The position numbers and the translations under genes were made by a program. From Xylaria sp. FL1777 (lineage: Eukaryota; Ascomycota; Sordariomycetes; Xylariales; Xylariaceae): a stretch of 64,000 bases of DNA. Shown here piece after piece: positions 12,273 through 22,453 of this stretch; positions within the stretch are counted from its first letter, which is position 1; each line of letters begins with the position of its first letter. The notes under the pieces were generated by a model. That model was given only the letters and a program-made list of their open reading frames with translations. It had not been told where the DNA came from and did no database searches. The stretch lies in the NCBI GenBank assembly GCA_022578965.1, contig MU400581.1, positions 1 through 64,000 on the forward strand, read 5' to 3'.

Positions 12273-12658
12273 GCCTCTGGGATAGGAGTTGGGCTATGGG
12301 GTTGTGTCAAGATCTGCGTATAGTTTAGTCTATGTCTACTTTCACGCACGTGGGATGTTTAAACTGAAGCAACGCTAACCCCCTATTAGCTAGCATGAAT
12401 GTTTGTGAGAATACGAAGTTCAACTTATTATTTCCTTTCTACCTTGTAATTAACTCATGCGTGGAATATTGGTTCTACTGCGGTATAAAAATTATTGATT
12501 TGAGGTAGAAACGATAATAGTATTATAGCTCGTCGGGAATGTTTTGGCAGCGGAAAATAGGCCCCGATAGTAAATAGTTTCTTACTATATCAAGCTCTCC
12601 TACATATAGCTAGCTTCTTTTTCTACTCTACTGTGACTATTTTTCCAACTTCACAACG
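12273..12658. other. Intergenic spacer
   Basis: 386 bp between two co-oriented genes. Nothing specific is seen. It should contain the end of the aldehyde dehydrogenase transcript and the promoter of the next gene. Confidence 0.4.
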
Positions 12659-13870
12659 ATGGCAGTCCGAACCCACAATGTTGCCTCGATCCCAGGGGAT
12701 GGGATTGGGGTCGAGATAATCGAGAACGCAGTTAAGGTGCTAATAGAGATAGAAAGGCGGTTTAGCACATTTGAGCTGAAATTTACAAGCTTTAATTGGG
12801 GGTCCGAGCGATATAAGGAAGTTGGAGCTTATATGCCCAAAGACGGTCTCGATATCATGAAAAAGTTTGATGCTGTCTTGTTCGGCGCGGTCGGGTCACC
12901 AGGTAAGTTATAAAAACTTGGAAACTTATGTGAAAGGGGCATGAGTAGTGCCACTAACATACGCGCGAACCAATTTACCAGATATCCCAGATCATATCTC
13001 TCTCTGGGGATTAATATTACCCCTTCGGAAAGGCGTACGTATAATATAATGGGAACGGACAAGTGGCAATGTTACTGATCTTGATGACAGCTAGACCAAT
13101 ATGTTAACGTGCGTCCCATCAAGTTGCTTCCCGGTCTAAGCTCTCCTTTGAAAAGCCTCGATAATGGACAGTTGGACTGGGTCATAATTCGTGAGAATAG
13201 CGAAGGAGAGTATGCTGGTCAGGGAGGAACGACACACGACGACACCCCGTACACCATTGCTAACGATGTATCGGTTTTCACGAGACACGGAATCGAACGC
13301 ACGATGCGCTTTGCTTTCGAGACAGCAGCATCCCGCCTGCGCAAAAAACTGACAATGGTAACGAAGAGCAATGCGCAGCGACACGGTATGGTTTTATGGG
13401 ATAAGGTTTTTTACGAACTCGCCCAGCAGTATCCGCAGGTCGAGACGGACAAAATGCTGGTAGACGCGATGACCGTCAGGATGGTTCTAAGGCCAGACAC
13501 CCTGGATACGATCGTCGCCACCAATCTCCACGGCGATATCCTATCAGATTTGGCCGCAGCCCTAGCGGGGAGTATCGGTGTGGCCCCATCCAGCAGCTTA
13601 AATCCGTCGAGAAAGTATCCAAGCTTATTCGAGCCTATTCATGGAAGCGCACCAGATATCCAAGGAAAGGGAATTGCAAATCCGGTTGCCGCATTCTGGA
13701 GTGCTGCAGAGATGCTCAGGTGGCTAGGTGAAGATGAGGCAGCAAATTGCCTTATGAAAGCAATACAGACCGTTCTAGAAAAAGGGGTCAAAACAAGGGA
13801 TCTTGGCGGAGAATCGAGCACCGTCGAAGTAACCCTTGCTATGATAGATGCTATTAGAGCAACCCCGTAG
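12659..13870 (+). CDS. Tartrate/D-malate/isopropylmalate-type decarboxylating dehydrogenase
   Basis: 358 aa in three exons (12659-12902, 12982-13034, 13091-13870). It belongs to the isocitrate/isopropylmalate dehydrogenase family, which oxidises a 2-hydroxyacid with NAD+ and decarboxylates it. Visible features are the N-terminal IPGDGIG, the FGAVGSPG block, IRENSEGEYAG, the catalytic Lys region TKSNAQ, the metal-binding Asp segment (VDAMTVRM to NLHGDILSD) and the cofactor loop EPIHGSAPDI. IRENSEGEY and the short length fit the tartrate dehydrogenase (TtuC-like) branch better than leucine biosynthesis. In this setting it could finish the breakdown of a four-carbon sugar acid. Confidence 0.87.
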
Positions 13871-14934
13871 AATTTTCTGCTAACCCCACTGCCAACAAGA
13901 TATAGAGCTACCTGTCTACGCCTGAAATAGAGTCACTCGATCCTAGATCATTTTATTAGATGTGGTGTAACACAACAACTTTCCTATCTCGAGATATTCT
14001 TAACGCGCTAATAGCCTATAGGTGCTAATATCTATCACTATGGGTTTCAAGCAAGTGCAAAATATATCCAAGGACCGCTACAGACTATCCTCACTTCTCA
14101 GACCGGTAATAGTCTATATAGCAGAGAAAGACGAAATGGAGGAATCGGGTCTACGTTTCGCCATCTCACCAATTGTTACTCCGCTATATGAAGCCGGCCG
14201 CGTGTTCCCCATCACAATATTTCCCATCTAGCCCGTAGAAGCAATTTTTAGCACTCAGACGTGTTCCGTATCACAATATTTCCCATCTGGCCCATAAAAG
14301 CAATTTTTAGCGATCTTTGATTATGGGCTGTTGGCACTTAAGCAATCCGCATCCAACCTAGTTCATTAGTTCCGGGACTTGTGGTGCTTCGGTCAACAAT
14401 TCCGACCCATGACATCTCCGCAAGCCCGTATTATAGATAATCCCTGGACATACTTCTCGATATCATGACGTAATGTTGCCGAGGTATCTGCGGTGAGTGG
14501 TTTCGGTAGGCTGTATCTAGGCAAGTGGCCCAACCACATGGCATGCCAATAGCTAAACCAAAGATCAAAGAAGAAAAAACGTACGCGACAGAGCCTATAA
14601 TAACAAAACCCAATATATCTGAGGGAAGTGGTAGAGACCAATTTCCCCATAATTACCCCAGGTATTACCCCAGAAATTACCCCAGAACCGGAACTAGGAG
14701 AATCCTTGTCAAAACGTCTTGGCACGCTCCTCTTTAGTAAACTAAGTAAAACGTGTGTTGTGCTCAGTTACTTACACGGGAATACCTTGTAGAGCGGTTC
14801 CCCGAGAGACTTGTCAACGCAATAAGGGAGGTCCATTGGGATATACACTAGTAGGCTAGGCACATAATTAGGTATATATTTACTCGATCTCGTCTCATTC
14901 CCTCTTTCTTCTTGGTTTTAGTATTTTCACCAAC
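13871..14934. other. Intergenic region with short direct repeats
   Basis: About 1.06 kb without a convincing gene. It contains a pair of 52-bp direct repeats (14201-14311) and three 12-bp ATTACCCCAG-type units (about 14651-14687). Short frames here resemble nothing I know. Confidence 0.5.
14201..14311 (+). repeat. Two 52-bp direct repeats, 59-bp period
   Basis: Copies at 14201-14252 and 14260-14311 share CGTGTTCC, ATCACAATATTTCCCATCT and GCAATTTTTAGC, and differ at only a few bases. The function is unknown. Confidence 0.8.
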
Positions 14935-16806
14935 ATGCAAGTCACAATATTAACCATGGATCAAGATCAAAAGGCCACTGACACTAACGAAACTACTTCG
15001 AATGAACACGTTGAAGTGGCTCCTCCGAAAATATTCTCAGATAATGAAGCCGTAGATAGCCTCGAAGAGGACATCGCCTACGGCCCTCCTGGGATCCGTG
15101 GCATCCTCCAATCACCCTATGTGTGCGGCGCGGCAGCCCTCGCCTCCCTAGGCGGGTTCTCCTTCGGTTACGATCAAGGTGTTATCTCTGTTATCCTTGT
15201 CATGGACCAGTTCCTGGCCGTTTTCCCTCGGGCTGCTACGGCCTTCGGAAGCAGTCTTGTAACATCTCTCCTCCTTTTGGGCGCCTTTGTTGGGGTTATT
15301 TTCTTACCGTACTTCGTGGACTGGATCTCACGAAAACGGGCGATAGTTGTTTGTGTGTTCATCTTCATCATCGGTGCCGTTATTCAGACATCCGCTCAGA
15401 ATTACAACACCCTCTCCGCGGGGCGACTCATTGGAGGTATTGGCACGGGTACATTGGCATTGGTATTTCAACCTGTTGGTAATTACTATTCTAAGTCATG
15501 AAGGCTAAAACAGATCAGAGTGCGCCCCTTTACATCTCCGAAATCGCCCCGCCGAACTTGCGAGGGACCCTGTTAGTACTGGAGTCCATTTCGATAGTCT
15601 CTGGTGTCGTTATTGCCTTTGTAAGAAGCCTTGAGAACTCTTTAGAAGCATTCCTCTTCGTTATATGAGTAGAACCCAAGCTTTGACTAACAGCCTTAAT
15701 CATAGTGGATTACATATGGTACTTATTTCATCCAAAGTGAAGCTTCGTTCAGACTTCCCTTTGCACTCCAGATCATCCCTGCCCTTATTCTAGGGGTATC
15801 AATTTTATTTTTTCCATACTCGCCTCGATGGCTTGCTTTAGTCAATCGCAACGACGAATGCCTTGCTTCTTTAGCTAAGCTTCGAGGTCTACCCCAAACC
15901 GATCTTAGGGTACAAAAAGAGTATCAAGGGATTGTTATGGAGGTCAAGGTCCAAAAAGCAATGCAGGAGCGAAGGCACCCAGGAAAACATGGGCTGAGGC
16001 TCGAGATTTTGCAGTGGTTAGATCTGTTCAGCCGAAAAATGTGGCGGCGGACAATTGTAGGCGTTGGTGTCTCATTCTTTCAGCAGTTTATGGGTATCAA
16101 CGCTTTCAGTAAGTACAGTCTATCCTGGACAATTTTGTGATGCTGTTTCAGAGACTGCCCAAAAGGTTATCTACTGACAAGTGTTCTTCCAGTTTACTAC
16201 GCTCCCACTTTGTTTAGAGAGCTCGGACAAAGTTACAGATCTTCACTTACTTTGTCGGGAGTGTTTAATATCCTCCAACTTGTCACGGTCGTTGTTTGCT
16301 TCTTCATCATCGACAAGGTTGGTCGGCGATCGCTAGCTATTGTTGGTGCTGTTGGCACGGGCGTCTCATATATCATTATTGCAGTACTGAGCAGGCTTTA
16401 CGAGGATAACTGGCTGGCCCACCGCGCCGCTGGCTGGGTGGCTATAGCTTTTTCGTTCGTCTTCATCTTGTCCTTCGGTCTCTCATACTCGCCGTTGGGG
16501 TGGGCTCTGCCTACAGAAGTTTTCCCAACTTCAGTTCGTTCCAAAGGCGTCGCGCTTTCTAATTTAACCAACTGGCTCTCAAACTTTATCGTCGCCATTA
16601 TTACCCCCCCTCTCTTAGACGCCGCTGGTTTCGGAACGTACATTTTTTTTGCTGTATTCTGTGGAGGTGCGCTTCTATGGGCGCTTTTCTTACTTCCAGA
16701 GACGATGGGCCGAACACTAGAGGAAATGGATATCGTTTTTAATGATACCAGTAGGCAGGAAGAACTGGAGGTTTATAACCACGTACAGCTCCAAATGTCG
16801 ATATGA
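14935..16806 (+). CDS. MFS sugar/polyol transporter
   Basis: About 548 aa in four exons (14935-15462, 15519-15620, 15706-16108, 16193-16806). It is a twelve-helix plasma-membrane symporter of the sugar porter family. Family signatures are visible: GFSFGYDQGV in helix 1, the R-K-R loop motif (DWISRKRA), GRLIGGIGTGTLAL, YISEIAPP.LRG, the QQFMGIN helix-7 motif, DKVGRRSL, and the C-terminal PETMGRTLEEMD. A second ATG at 14956 (MDQDQ) could also be the start. The cytoplasmic N-terminus is about 65 residues. It lies beside the catabolic genes and probably imports their substrate. It is not of the drug-exporter type expected in a statin cluster. Confidence 0.9.
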
Positions 16807-18289
16807 TATAAAGAATCACCTATCTCTAAAGTTCTAGACAAGCAGGAAGGCTAACTAACATTCTGGTACTCAATAAAAGACAAGGATCTGTAAGAGATGT
16901 GCAAGTTATATTAAAAGTCAAGTTCGAAGAATGAAGAGAAAGAACTACTAAGTATACATATAGTTACGGCTCCTGGCCGTACGGTTGTATTGTATGGCTA
17001 TTCCGAGTGGTCTAGTTATTATATTAGTTATTGCATTATAGTTGTATGGAAATTGGTGGTGTGTGTGGTGTCGTCTGGCAACTCTAGCTAACCCCTACCT
17101 TTACTTCTTCAGCTAATAATTAAAGTGTATTGGCAAGTAACTACTATATGACAACCTTGGGTGCAATGTTGTAACAATTATTAGCTCCCTGGAAAGATAC
17201 GCTTCTGTATTTTCTTCGTAATACTTCAGTCTTCCATAGCCGTGTGGACTTGTGTTTGCAGCACTTATGCTGGCAATACGAAGTGCTGGTGTTCGTGTCG
17301 ATTCTTTTCCTACTACACCGCAACGCTCCATGAACCGGCACTCAGGCTTGGTTGGTAGCCTTAGCAACAACCCTTCTTTAATCGGCTACAACTCTAGCAA
17401 ACTAGCACTCAGGCTAATTATAGCTTTGTTGGCCACCTCCTTTTTTGTTCACTTTCGGACAACTTCTTTGGCTGTACACTTCCGTACAAACGCCATACTT
17501 TTTCTATTTAGATAGAATTTGTTGGTACTTACATTCCCGTATGTGCTGACAACCGAACAAAACGGCCGAACACTTCTGCGAGGCCAGATATTGGATTCCA
17601 ACGCTAGCCAGACCCCTTCTGCGAGGCTAGCTATATCCCACAATAGCTGAGCAATTCCGCTAGGTTGTTAACCTTCAAACCCTTCGAGTCTCATCAGCTG
17701 AGATACCTACCGCGCAGTACAATTTAGTACTAGACCAGAAGTACCTAGCCTTTCCGAACCAAGAGACCTATCCCCAACAACAACCAACACTTCCATTGAC
17801 GTATGAACAATTAATGACTAAGCCCTTGGCCGAAATTTTTGGCTTACGAACTACTCGGACGCTTCGAATTTCCTGACAAACCTAGTTACTTCGTACGCAG
17901 TACAATTCATACTGTCCCGGAAGTACCTACTCTCTTCCAGTCAGCCCGCTACGTACAAGGTAAGTATTTTTGGTTGTTTTTCCGACCATACAGTCAACCA
18001 ACACCTATCGCCAATAGCTTTGTTAGCCGACCTACACCTACGTCGACCTGCACTCACGTAACCGACCAACCTATCCAATATATATGGCCACAGACCTTGC
18101 TAAAGCCACAGTACCTCTGTTCTCATATAAATTGGCTGGCGTTGCAAGTACTGCAGTTACAGCCAGATCTCGGACCCGAGGGTTTGGTCTGCCAGGAAAT
18201 TAGTCAACCAGTCGGCTTACTTACCTACCTTACTAACCTGCATTCCACTCGATCGATGGATACCTGTGACCCTGTATAAATCATGTATA
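16807..18289. other. Gene-poor region, possibly decayed
   Basis: No recognisable gene. A 146-residue open frame lies at 17839-18279 (rich in Pro, Thr and Tyr), but it has no family resemblance or conserved motif I can name. It may be a chance frame or a remnant of a repeat. Words such as ACTAGCACTCAGGCT and GCGAGGC recur nearby. Confidence 0.4.
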
Positions 18290-18519
18290 AAACGAGGTAT
18301 TAAATTATATTTTATAATAAAAGGGAATAAATTATTTAAAACATTAACACTATATTAAACATCAAGAAATAATTAAAAGCCTTTTATAATAAAAATAATA
18401 ATCATAATTTTGTTTTTGAAAAAACCTAATTGAAACTAATTTCATTAATAAGTAATGTGTTTAAAGCAAATGAAGATCTATAAACGGCCTAAACATTATC
18501 TATTGTTTACATCTATTGT
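18290..18519. repeat. AT-rich, RIP-like patch
   Basis: About 200 bp is strongly enriched in A and T, with long ATTA and AATAA runs. It lies immediately next to the 3' end of the regulator. The origin is not identifiable. Confidence 0.6.
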
Positions 18520-19832
18520 TTAGGTAGAGAAAGATAGGGCTAAGAACGAAGGGATGTGTTGCCTAGTTAAGCGGACGATCTTTGCGTGATCGCGCCGGAA
18601 GTTCTGCAGTGTTGTCGATACTTCAGAGCAACTCCCATCTCCATCCTTCATTGTTTCAAGAAGCCGAAACACCTGAGAGAAGCCCCTGTAATCCAATTTC
18701 TCTGCCCCATCCTCAGCCGTCGAAGGGGGAGTTGGTGTGGTGTTTGTCCCTCCAATACCACTCCCCTGGGGGACCCCAAACTCCACCTCAATCTCACTCA
18801 GGATTTTGACCCCTGTCTGCAATGTTGTGCACGCCGACATTAAATAACTGGCGAGCGGGTGTAGGTGGGAGAATGACTCGTTTACCAACAAGTTGGATTT
18901 AAACCCGGGTCTGGGAATATCCCGAGGCGGAGACTGCCACGTTCCGCTTTGCCTTTGTTGGACTGGCACCTCCCGGCACAGACTGTCAGCTAGAGCCTCC
19001 ATGGTTTTTAGGCAGACCATATAACAATGCGATGCTAGAAGGTTTGTTTTCGTTTGCTGGAAGCCTTCCAGCATTGTCAGCTTTCTACCAGGTGTCTGGG
19101 ATCGCAGAATCTTCAAGAATTCCTGAAAAGCGCCAAAAACGTTTCCAATGGGGACTTGTTTCTCTCCTCGTTAGCTGATACACCTGCGAGTGCCAAGCGG
19201 GTGAGCCTACAACTTTGGACGTTTTCTAGTTTCTCATGGCTGGTGAGGGATCTCACACAGTTTTCGAGCGTTGTGGATATCAGACAGAGGCGTTCAAAAA
19301 CGCCTTGACCTCCGGATGTAGTCGCATCGGGCCTTTCTTCGGCAGGGAACTGGGAGGAAACGATCGCCGTACTGCAGCTGGATTGATCCGAGACGTCCGG
19401 GAATACCCAGTTGGAGTTCTCCGACAGGTCTTGCCAAGGCCACGACGGTTGCGAGCAGACTTCCGACCTGTCCAACGAGCCCAGCCAATCCAGCGAGAAG
19501 GTCCCTGATGAGTTACTTCTGCCTCTGGCTCTCATAATGGAGTGGTAGGGCTGGTTTCCGTCATCTTCGGAGCTGCGCCTTGACAGCATTGTCGGGACCG
19601 AGGCCTTTGCTTTTGCCGGCTGTCTAGGGTTCCGACGCCCAAACACGCATTTAAGGCCGGCCCTTTCGCAACGCTGGCACTGGGTTGGAGACCTCGTGCT
19701 CCTTGTACATTTGATCTTCTGGACATAGCAACGATTGCATGATTTCCGGACAGGTTGCGCAGAGCTGTTGCTTAGAGCACATTCTGTGTCATCTCCCACA
19801 TCCTGCAGTAGGGTTGCACCACCTATTTCCAT
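18520..19832 (-). pseudogene. LovE/MlcR-type Zn2Cys6 regulator with an apparent frameshift
   Basis: Likely activator of the adjacent statin-type cluster. The Zn2Cys6 DNA-binding domain lies near residues 31-60 (CNRCYVQKIKC...CQRCERAGLKC). The C-terminal half resembles LovE and MlcR as I remember them, for example QTKTNLLASHCYMV and SACTTLQTGVKILSEIE. Frame one ends at a TGA (19113-19115) just after SPLETFLALFRNS. A second frame continues from about 19125 (FLKILRSQ) to the stop at 18520. The residues just before the break still align with the family (PxxxFxxxxRxLL), so this looks like a net one-base loss near 19119-19125 rather than an intron. An intron (for example donor GTATCA or GTGAGA with the CAG acceptor at about 19127) is formally possible but would remove that conserved segment. 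A sequencing error is also possible. The two parts total about 437 aa, somewhat shorter than relatives. Confidence 0.72.
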
Positions 19833-20799
19833 GGCTGTGGGCCGCCCGTGGATTTGCGCAGTGGGCGGAAGAAAGCGGTTTATAAACCAACAATTGACTA
19901 GAGGTGGAAGACGATATCAACATCAATAGGAAAACTATAGCATCGCCTACTCACACATCAACCGCACTGCGGATTCACTTTACCCATAACATCGAGCGAT
20001 GTTCTTTTTGTTCCGTTACTTAGTAAGGTGAACTCTTTAGGGCAAGGGCCAATGCGGACGATCGCTGTCTTAGCACGCTATCTGACTGTCGCGGCATGGT
20101 ATACATATCTAGCTCCGAGGGGGTGGGACTTTATTAGACGCTGTGAGACTGTCCCGGTATGGCACAGCTCAATGAGAGCACAGCTCTGCTTCCATGTTGG
20201 GTCAATGTGCAGAATGCCTTCGTTTTGACGAAGGAATAATTCCTGAGTGGAACGAAGGTGACTATGGTCCGAAAATAAAGGAGGGGCGTCCTCATCCCTA
20301 TTAGGAAACCAAACGCCTCTTTTGGTTAGACAAGGTACAGGGGTGTAGGGGACTAGGCTGCCAAGGCTGCCAAGGTTAGGGGCCGCGTACGGGTCAAAAA
20401 CGAAAGGTAGCTAGCGGAGCTAGGAAGGAGTATAGCCGTCCGCGCGCGCGAAGTATTAACCTTAAAAACGAGATGGGCCTCGAGTTACGTTATTGGGCTG
20501 GAGTGCCGGATTACCAAGACACGTTCCCGGCACCAGGCTTATGCAGTAAGACTGACGGAATCCCCGCCAACGCTCCACCGCTGCCAAGCCGAGGCCTCTG
20601 CAAAGTCTCGATATCCGTGAGACTTGCCTGCCATTGCTCTCGATATAACCTATTAAAACTTGGAGAATTACAATACGCCGTAATAGGGTGTAAGGGAGCC
20701 CCAAAACGCCGAGAATATTTGCCGGTAGCGCTGATTCTGCTGACTGCATTACGTAGTTGCCACGTGATGCAATAATGAGACCGAGAATTATATCAATGT

Positions 20800-21010
20800 A
20801 CTTAAGTAGTCCGTTATAATATATTAAGACTATTGCTTTATAAAGGTTCTTTTATTATATATTTTTAAATAATTTGTAATAATAATAAATAATAACTAGT
20901 TTATATAATTAATTAATTAAATTTTTTAAAAAAATTTAAATTGTCTTTAAGTTTATTATTTAAAATAAATATAATAAATGCTATGTAATGCTTAAGATAA
21001 TAAAATAAAA
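20800..21010. repeat. AT-rich, RIP-like block
   Basis: Nearly pure A/T sequence that grades into the tandem repeat on its right. Confidence 0.6.
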
Positions 21011-21136
21011 CAAAAGCTTCATTGCTTATATAAAAACATAAAGGCTTAATAGCTTATATAAAAACGAAGGCTTAGCGGCTTGTCCGAAAACGAAGGCATA
21101 GCAGCCTATACGAAAACGAAGGCCTCGTGGCTTGTA
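21009..21136 (+). repeat. Five-copy tandem repeat of 26-28 bp
   Basis: The unit is AAAACGAAGGC-TAGCGGCT plus a short tail. The rightmost copies keep CG dinucleotides; the leftmost copies read AAAACATAAAGGCTTAATAGC, with G to A and C to T changes. A related single unit occurs at about 21548-21577. Confidence 0.8.
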
Positions 21137-21287
21137 ACATCCGGTTGATCGGCTGCCCGGCTGAGCTATAGTCCCTAAAGGGTACAAGACTCCAAGTTAC
21201 GCATAACCTTGGAATCATGGCTTATATCGGCAGGTCATGTCTAGTCTGGTCTGGTCTGTTCTGTTGGTTGTGTCATTATATGTACAT

Positions 21288-21527
21288 GGCTTATCTCTTT
21301 GATGGGCCGACTTACGTCCGTGACATTTAAAAGTGGAATGCTGAGGCTTTTATGCAACTATCCCGTGACTAGATGCAACCAGTAAAAATCACGTATACGG
21401 GTCTAAATGAAAGTTTCAGCAAGCATAACTGCATTATGTGAAGGTTACATAAACGCCCCGTTATTCCACTTTGAATGTCACCTGCTTGGAGGTTAAGTCG
21501 GCTGTCTAAGAGATAAGATAAGAAGCC
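21288..21527. repeat. Foldback (inverted-repeat) element
   Basis: The left arm 21288-21339 (GGCTTATCTCTTTGATG, GCCGACTTA, TGACATT, AAAGTGGAAT) is matched by the reverse complement of 21463-21527. There are small indels, and weaker similarity continues inward. The whole is about 240 bp with no coding capacity, consistent with a non-autonomous MITE-like element. Confidence 0.75.
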
Positions 21528-21975
21528 AAGGCCCGGCAGCACATATAAACACATAAAAGCTTAAGGGCTTATATAACGAGTATAACAAGAAAATAAGTAA
21601 AGCAATTAACGCATCTCACAAGCAACCGGACAACCAAAGCAAACTACTAAGGTCTACTATAGGTAGTGAGGCAAATTGAGTAAAATAAAGAGTGATGTAC
21701 CTAGATTGGAAGGAGGTGAACCCTAGCCAGCAATTGCAGAGCAAATTCTGAGCAATTAATTGCTTTACGCATAGGCCTTACGCATAGGCTCACGTGGCTA
21801 TCTAGCTAAGCCATCATCGCCACAATGTGGCTAGACCTCATATCCTCTATATAGAGTCCTTCTTTTACTCTGTATTATTTATACTTCAAAACTATAACAT
21901 AATCAGAAAACCTTCAAATACAGGTTAATACTAATTGTTATATATAAATACTTTTACTTTTTAAGTAAGTTCTAT

Positions 21976-22045
21976 TATATTTGCCTTAGCTTACTGCATA
22001 GCAAGTGTTGCACAGTGTCTACTGCTGCTTGTGCTGCATAGTGAC
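21976..22045 (+). repeat. Dispersed repeat, copy B
   Basis: This is the counterpart of 964-1035, in the same orientation. It contains CTTAGCTTACTGCATAGCAA, then GTTGCAC and TGTGCTGCATAG, and is preceded by AT-rich sequence. Confidence 0.5.
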
Positions 22046-22453
22046 TGGTTGTAGATGATTTAAGTAACCAACTGCTTATTGATATTCTTTGGGAGAATGC
22101 AACACACTGACGTTTATATACGGGACGCTCTCTATACCTACCTGTTGGTTAAGATGCAGTCAGATCTTGATCCAGTGTTTCAGCTGTCAGATTTGTCCAA
22201 AAGAATATATTGACCTCGCAGAGTCGAGCCAGTCTTTGCTCGGTAGAGCCCCTATCTAAGGGTAACACAACCAAGAATTCAAAGGTGACGCTGTTATGTT
22301 TGGCAGTTGGATACGCGATGTAGCATTGATTCGCACTTGTATTGTCTCCTCGGGATATGATATATCAACTTGCAGACACCTCCTTATCTACATCGTCTCA
22401 TTCTGTTAACAAACCATTTCCAGACATTCTACGGTTAGGCGACGTCATTCTCC

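Larger units (their letters stand above)
19833..22453. other. Repeat-rich intergenic region between regulator and HMG-CoA reductase
   Basis: 2.6 kb without a supported gene. It holds an AT-rich block (about 20800-21010), a 26-28-bp tandem repeat (21009-21136), a foldback element (21288-21527) and a dispersed repeat copy (21976-22045). The promoter of the HMG-CoA reductase must lie in the last few hundred bases. Confidence 0.6.

Noticed and set aside
14935..16806. Statin exporter
   Set aside because: The protein carries sugar-porter signatures and lies with the catabolic genes, not the drug-exporter type found in lov/mlc clusters.
17839..18279. 146-residue open frame as a gene
   Set aside because: No motif, no splice context and no resemblance; it lies in a decayed-looking region.
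21009..21136. CRISPR-like array
   Set aside because: Units are contiguous without unique spacers, and the genome is eukaryotic.
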